NCBI GenBank assembly: GCA_019753285.1
Contig: JAIELD010000015.1
Coordinates: 1 to 64,000, forward strand
Length of the DNA stretch: 64,000 bases
Source: Beijerinckiaceae bacterium
Lineage (GTDB): Bacteria > Pseudomonadota > Alphaproteobacteria > Rhizobiales > Beijerinckiaceae
Reading direction: 5' to 3'
Positions 59,936 through 64,000 of this stretch are shown here, piece after piece. The translations under genes and the position numbers were made by a program. The notes beneath the pieces are model-generated. The model made no database searches and was not told where the DNA came from. It saw only the letters and a program-made list of their open reading frames with translations. Position 1 is the first letter of the stretch. Each line of letters starts with the position of its first letter.

Positions 59936-61762
59936 ATGGCGAAGATGCGGGCGGTCGATGCTGCGGTTCTGGTGCTGGAGAAGGAGGGCATCACCTGCGC
60001 CTTCGGCGTGCCGGGCGCTGCGATCAATCCCTTCTACTCCGCGATGAAGGCCCGGGGCTCCATCCGCCACATCCTCGCACGGCATGTCGAGGGCGCCTCG
60101 CACATGGCGGAAGGCTACACCCGCGCCAACGCCGGCAATATCGGCGTCTGCATCGGCACCTCCGGTCCCGCCGGCACGGACATGATCACCGGGCTCTATT
60201 CGGCGCAGGCCGACTCAATCCCGATCCTGTGCATCACCGGGCAGGCGCCGCGCGCCAAGCTTTATAAAGAGGACTTCCAGGCCGTCGACATCGAGAGCAT
60301 CTCGAAGCCGGTTACCAAATGGTCGGTCACCGTGCGCGAGCCGGCGCTCGTGCCGCAGGCCTTCCAGCAGGCGTTCCATCTCATGCGCTCCGGTCGGCCC
60401 GGCCCGGTGCTCATCGATCTGCCGATCGACGTCCAGCAGGGCGAGATCGAGTTCGACATCGACAGTTATTTCCCGCTCGAGGTCTACAAGCCGAAAGCGA
60501 ACCGTACGCAGATCGAAAAAGCGCTCCAGATGATGAACGCACATGAGCGCCCGCTCATCGTCTCTGGCGGCGGCGTCATCAATGCCGACGCTTCGGCGCT
60601 GCTGACCGAATTCGCCGAAATCGTGAACGTGCCCGTCATCCCGACCCTGATGGGCTGGGGAACGATCCCCGACGATCATCGCCTGATGGCAGGCATGTGC
60701 GGCCTGCAGACCAGCCACCGCTATGGCAACGCCACCATGCTGCGCGGCGATTTCGTGCTCGGCATCGGCAATCGCTGGGCAAACCGCCATACCGGCTCGG
60801 TCGAGACCTACACGAAGGGTCGCAAATTCGTCCATGTGGACATCGAACCGACCCAGATCGGCCGCGTCTTCGGCCCCGATCTCGGCATCGTCTCGGACGC
60901 CAAGGCCGCTCTCGCCCTGTTCGTCGAGGTGGCGCGGGAATGGAAGGCCGCCGGTAAGCTGCCCGACCGCAGCGAATGGGTGGCGGAATGCGAATATCGC
61001 AAGCAGCACATGTTGCGCAAAACCCATTACGATCAGGTGCCGCTGAAGCCGCAGCGCGTGTATCAGGAGATGAACGAGGTCTTCGGCCGCGACACCTGCT
61101 ACGTCACGACGATCGGCCTGTCGCAGATCGCAGGCGCGCAATTCCTCAAGGTCTACAACCCGCGCAACTGGATCAATTGCGGGCAGGCCGGACCGCTCGG
61201 CTGGACTCTGCCCGCAGCGCTCGGCGTTCGCGCCGCGATGCCGGACAAGACAATCGTCGCTCTTTCAGGCGACTACGATTTCCAGTTCCTGATCGAGGAG
61301 CTCGCCGTCGGCGCGCAGCACAAGCTCCCCTATCTCCACGTCGTGGTGAACAACTCCTATCTCGGCCTCATCCGCCAGGCGCAGCGCGGCTTCCAGATGG
61401 ATTTCGAGGTCTCGCTCGCCTTCGAGAACATCAACGTGCCGGAGGATGGCGATGCCATACCGGGCTACGGGGTCGACCACGTCGCGGTTGCCGAAGGGCT
61501 CGGCTGCAAGGCCATCCGGGTGAAAAGCCCGAACGAGTTCAAGGACGCCTTTGCGCAGGCGAAAGCGCTGATGGACGAGCATCAGGTTCCTGTCGTCGTC
61601 GAGTTCATCCTCGAGCGCGTCACCAACATCGCGATGGGCACGGAGATCAACAACATCAACGAGTTCGAGGACATACTCTGCCTCGACCCGACGCTCTCCA
61701 TCGAGACCGGCTGGGTTTCCATGCGCAAGGCCGACCATCGCGAGCCGGAAGAGGTCGATTAG
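59936..61762 (+). CDS. gcl: Glyoxylate carboligase
   Basis: Gcl condenses two glyoxylate molecules to tartronate semialdehyde and carbon dioxide with thiamine diphosphate and a structural FAD. The 608-residue protein has the usual three-domain layout. '[20 protein letters not shown]' shows Val51 at the place where most relatives have the cofactor-activating Glu, a Gcl hallmark. '[20 protein letters not shown]' and the diphosphate-binding '[20 protein letters not shown]' with '[20 protein letters not shown]' are also present. GGAGGGATGAC precedes the ATG. It begins the gcl-hyi-glxR operon. Confidence 0.97.
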   Translation: MAKMRAVDAAVLVLEKEGITCAFGVPGAAINPFYSAMKARGSIRHILARHVEGASHMAEGYTRANAGNIGVCIGTSGPAGTDMITGLYSAQADSIPILCITGQAPRAKLYKEDFQAVDIESISKPVTKWSVTVREPALVPQAFQQAFHLMRSGRPGPVLIDLPIDVQQGEIEFDIDSYFPLEVYKPKANRTQIEKALQMMNAHERPLIVSGGGVINADASALLTEFAEIVNVPVIPTLMGWGTIPDDHRLMAGMCGLQTSHRYGNATMLRGDFVLGIGNRWANRHTGSVETYTKGRKFVHVDIEPTQIGRVFGPDLGIVSDAKAALALFVEVAREWKAAGKLPDRSEWVAECEYRKQHMLRKTHYDQVPLKPQRVYQEMNEVFGRDTCYVTTIGLSQIAGAQFLKVYNPRNWINCGQAGPLGWTLPAALGVRAAMPDKTIVALSGDYDFQFLIEELAVGAQHKLPYLHVVVNNSYLGLIRQAQRGFQMDFEVSLAFENINVPEDGDAIPGYGVDHVAVAEGLGCKAIRVKSPNEFKDAFAQAKALMDEHQVPVVVEFILERVTNIAMGTEINNINEFEDILCLDPTLSIETGWVSMRKADHREPEEVD

Positions 61763-61778
61763 ACCCTTCCCTCATCGT

Positions 61779-61804
61779 CCGGCAGCCGCGTCGCGGCTGA
61801 CCGG
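61779..61804 (+). other. Hairpin between gcl and hyi
   Basis: CCGGCAGCCGC and GCGGCTG-A-CCGG pair around a GTC loop with one bulged A. No T-run follows, so it may be an mRNA processing or stability element between the two genes and not a full stop. Evidence is the pairing alone. Confidence 0.4.
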
Positions 61805-61852
61805 CCTCGTCCAGCCTTCATGACGTCCGACCGACCTTCAGCGGAGCTTTCC

Positions 61853-62653
61853 ATGCCTGCCTTTTGTGCCAATCTCACCATGATGTTCACCGAAGTCCCG
61901 TTCATGGACCGCTTCGCTCTTGCGGCCAAAGCGGGGTTCAGGGGCGTCGAATATCTCTTCCCCTATGATTTCGAACCCGGCGACCTCGCCGACCAGCTCA
62001 AGGTGCACAGCCTCAGCCAGGTGCTGCACAATCTGCCGGCCGGCAACTGGGCGGCGGGCGAGCGGGGCATCGCCATCCTCCCCGATCGCGTCGATGAGTT
62101 TCAGGACGGCGTCGACAAGGCGATCGTCTATGCAAAGACGCTGGGCTGCGGCCAGCTCAACTGCCTCGTCGGCGTCGCTCCGGCCGGCGCGGATCATGCG
62201 CTGCTCGAGCGCACTCTGGTCTCGAACCTGTCCTTTGCGGCGGCGCGCCTCAAGGCTGCCGGCATCAAGCTCCTGATCGAGCCGATCAACACGATCGACA
62301 TTCCGGGTTTCTATCTCAACACGACGCAGCAGGCGCTCGACCTCATCACGAAGACCGGCTCGGACAATATCTTCGTCCAGTACGACATCTACCACATGCA
62401 GATCATGGAGGGCGATCTCGCCCGCACCATCGAGCGCAATCTGAAATCGATCGCCCATGTCCAGCTTGCCGACAATCCCGGCCGCCACGAGCCGGGAACG
62501 GGTGAAATCAACTACCCATTCCTGTTCTCCCATCTCGACCGTATCGGCTATCGCGGCTGGGTCGGCTGCGAGTACAAGCCGGCGACGACGACCGAGGCAG
62601 GGCTCGGCTGGCTGAAGACGGTCTCGAAGTTCGATCATTCGACCGCCGCCTGA
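61853..62653 (+). CDS. hyi: Hydroxypyruvate isomerase
   Basis: Hyi interconverts hydroxypyruvate and tartronate semialdehyde beside Gcl. The TIM-barrel protein of about 266 residues from the ATG at 61853 (GGAG six bases upstream) has 'ANLTMMFTEVPFMDRFALAA', 'GVEYLFPYDF', 'IKLLIEPINTIDIPGFYLNT' (catalytic Glu) and 'FVQYDIYHMQIMEGDLARTI'. A second catalytic Glu lies in 'WVGCEYKPATTTEAGLGWLK'. The track start at 61820 adds 11 unlike residues. It lies between gcl and glxR, as in classical glyoxylate operons. Confidence 0.95.
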   Translation: MPAFCANLTMMFTEVPFMDRFALAAKAGFRGVEYLFPYDFEPGDLADQLKVHSLSQVLHNLPAGNWAAGERGIAILPDRVDEFQDGVDKAIVYAKTLGCGQLNCLVGVAPAGADHALLERTLVSNLSFAAARLKAAGIKLLIEPINTIDIPGFYLNTTQQALDLITKTGSDNIFVQYDIYHMQIMEGDLARTIERNLKSIAHVQLADNPGRHEPGTGEINYPFLFSHLDRIGYRGWVGCEYKPATTTEAGLGWLKTVSKFDHSTAA

Positions 62654-62680
62654 TTTTTTTGATTTTTCGGAGATACATCG

Positions 62681-63565
62681 ATGGAACGCATTGGTTTTCT
62701 GGGTCTCGGCATCATGGGCGCGCCGATGGCGGGGCATCTGCTCGACGCCGGCTACAGCGTCATGACCGCTGTCCACAGCAAGGCACCGAGCGCGGAGCTG
62801 ACAGCAAAGGGCCTCAAGGTTTTGAAGACGGCGAAGGAGGTGGCGGCCGCGTCAGACATCATCATCACCATGGTTCCTGATACGCCTCAGGTCGCATCCG
62901 TGCTGTTCGGCGATAATGGCGTCGCTGCCGGCCTCTCCAAGGGCAAGCTCGCCATCGACATGAGCTCGATCTCGCCGATCGAGACGAAAAAATTCGCCAG
63001 CCAAATCAATGCGCTTGGCTGCGACTATCTCGATGCGCCGGTCTCCGGCGGCGAGGTCGGCGCGAAGGCTGCGTCGCTGACGATCATGGTCGGGGGAGAG
63101 CAGGCCGCATTCGATCGGGCAAAGCCGGTCTTCGAGAAAATGGGCAAGAACATCACGCTCGTCGGCGCGAACGGCGTCGGGCAGATCACCAAGGTCGCAA
63201 ACCAGATCGTGGTTGCGCTGACCATCGAGGCCGTTGCCGAGGCGCTGGTCTTCGCGTCGAAAGCCGGAGCCGATCCCGCCAAGGTGCGGCAGGCGCTGAT
63301 GGGCGGGCTCGCCTCGTCACGCATCCTCGAAGTTCATGGCGAGCGCATGATCAAGCGCACCTTCGATCCCGGCTTCCGCATCGAACTGCATCAGAAGGAT
63401 CTGAACCTCGCGATCGAGGGGGCAAAGGCGCTCGGCGTCAGCCTGCCCAATACAGCCTCGACCCAGCAGCTCTTCAGCGCCTGCGTCGCCAATGGCGGCG
63501 CGGCCTGGGATCATTCGGCAATGGTGAAGGCGCTGGAACTCATGGCGAACCACGCGGTCGCCTAG
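62681..63565 (+). CDS. glxR: Tartronate semialdehyde reductase (2-hydroxy-3-oxopropionate reductase)
   Basis: The enzyme reduces tartronate semialdehyde to D-glycerate with NAD(P)H, completing the glyoxylate-to-glycerate route. The 294-residue beta-hydroxyacid dehydrogenase has the dinucleotide motif 'IGFLGLGIMGAPMAGHLLDA' and substrate motif 'CDYLDAPVSGGEVGAKAASL'. It also has the catalytic Lys in 'GVGQITKVANQIVVALTIEA' and the closing 'DPGFRIELHQKDLNLAIEGA'. The order gcl-hyi-glxR matches known operons. GlxR and GarR cannot be told apart by eye. Confidence 0.95.
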   Translation: MERIGFLGLGIMGAPMAGHLLDAGYSVMTAVHSKAPSAELTAKGLKVLKTAKEVAAASDIIITMVPDTPQVASVLFGDNGVAAGLSKGKLAIDMSSISPIETKKFASQINALGCDYLDAPVSGGEVGAKAASLTIMVGGEQAAFDRAKPVFEKMGKNITLVGANGVGQITKVANQIVVALTIEAVAEALVFASKAGADPAKVRQALMGGLASSRILEVHGERMIKRTFDPGFRIELHQKDLNLAIEGAKALGVSLPNTASTQQLFSACVANGGAAWDHSAMVKALELMANHAVA

Positions 63566-63753
63566 AGTACGCCAATTGAGATAGGAGCGGACTGAGTCTC
63601 TGACGTCCCTCCCCCTGCAAAGCAGCGGGGAGCGACGCTAGAGCCGATGCCTGGCTCGATCAGCAATGTTTCTGTAAAGGGCTGCGCAGTCGGACCGCGC
63701 TTGGCGTTCGGCTTCAAGTTCGCTATTCCGGTATCAATGGCCGGGAGCGAAAC

Positions 63754-64000
63754 ATGAGCAACGAACCAGTGCATGCGACAGCCGATCCACGGCTGCCTTA
63801 TCTCGCGGCGCTGGAGAAGAAGATCCTCTGGCTCGCCGCCTGGACGGTGCACAACGCCAACCATCTGAGGCCGAGCGACGATGGCATGAAGGTCGGCGGG
63901 CATCAGGCTTCGTCGGCCTCGCTCGCCACCATCATGACGGCGCTGTACATGGCGGCGCTGCGTCCGCAGGACCGGGTCGCGGTAAAGCCGCACGCCTCGC
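63754..64000 (+). CDS. Transketolase/AceE-like thiamine enzyme, N-terminal fragment
   Basis: The first 82 residues run off the right edge. 'YLAALEKKILWLAAWTVHNA' and 'GGHQASSASLATIMTALYMA' followed by 'ALRPQDRVAVKPHAS' look like the start of a thiamine-diphosphate enzyme of the transketolase/homodimeric pyruvate dehydrogenase E1 group. In that group GGH and a following phosphate-loop His bind the cofactor. GGGAG precedes the ATG by six bases. It lies 188 bases after glxR and may be the next gene of the glyoxylate unit or a separate gene. The exact enzyme cannot be told from the fragment. Confidence 0.78.
   Translation, partial: MSNEPVHATADPRLPYLAALEKKILWLAAWTVHNANHLRPSDDGMKVGGHQASSASLATIMTALYMAALRPQDRVAVKPHAS

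Noticed and set aside
1-64000. CRISPR arrays, tRNA, rRNA, prophage or integrative element
   Set aside because: No regularly spaced repeats, no cloverleaf or conserved rRNA segments, and no integrase or phage structural genes were seen on either strand.

Overview
The window looks like chromosomal DNA of a GC-rich alphaproteobacterium, most likely of the order Hyphomicrobiales (Rhizobiales). The support is a MucR/Ros-type regulator, a DUF6456/DnaA-like gene pair, DUF1491 and DUF1003 proteins, a Rhizobium-type L-asparaginase, a LOV histidine kinase and many Liv- and Opp-type ABC transporters. The genus cannot be fixed from sequence alone. I see no rRNA, tRNA, CRISPR array, phage or insertion sequence. 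Both ends cut genes: a class A penicillin-binding protein on the left and a transketolase/AceE-like thiamine enzyme on the right.

Bases 1-12.7 kb hold envelope and housekeeping genes: the PBP tail, a DUF1214/DUF1254 membrane pair, a lipoprotein, DUF1491, a peptidoglycan-binding protein beside a divergent histidine kinase, sufE, the DUF6456/DnaA-IV-like pair, mucR, an oligopeptidase B-like peptidase and an anchored hypothetical protein. Bases 13-25.3 kb hold superoxide dismutase, a likely envelope-glycan group (ChbG/HpnK deacetylase, polyprenyl-type glycosyltransferase, murJ, O-antigen ligase-like protein), a HerA-like ATPase, a folP-folB-folK-queC operon, a DUF900 hydrolase and a Bax-inhibitor-1 protein. 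Bases 25.4-34.5 kb hold the ybbP-ybbA/tesA module, an aldo/keto reductase, a UDP-glucuronate epimerase next to an asparaginase, the LOV kinase and a DUF2188 protein.

From 34.5 kb onward the content is mostly nutrient scavenging. A Liv-type ABC operon (with a fused permease-ATPase) ends in an Ldh-family dehydrogenase. It converges on an operon encoding a biuret-hydrolase-like cysteine hydrolase, an NCS2 permease, AtzG and AtzE. Divergent from that operon is an allophanate hydrolase (atzF), followed on the other strand by an oligopeptide-type ABC operon with two substrate-binding proteins. Two good -24/-12 (sigma-54) promoter matches sit in front of the cysteine-hydrolase operon and the peptide-type ABC operon. 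This fits nitrogen-controlled use of biuret or ureide-like compounds. After a DUF1003 protein come a carbohydrate ABC operon without its own ATPase, a tandem Tudor-like secreted protein, an IclR regulator, and the divergent glyoxylate operon gcl-hyi-glxR.

The observations most worth following are the nitrogen cluster with its sigma-54 sites, two histidine kinases whose ATP-binding domains look degenerate (one of them with an intact photoreceptor LOV domain), the DnaA-domain-IV-like protein paired with DUF6456, and the exported tandem Tudor-like protein.
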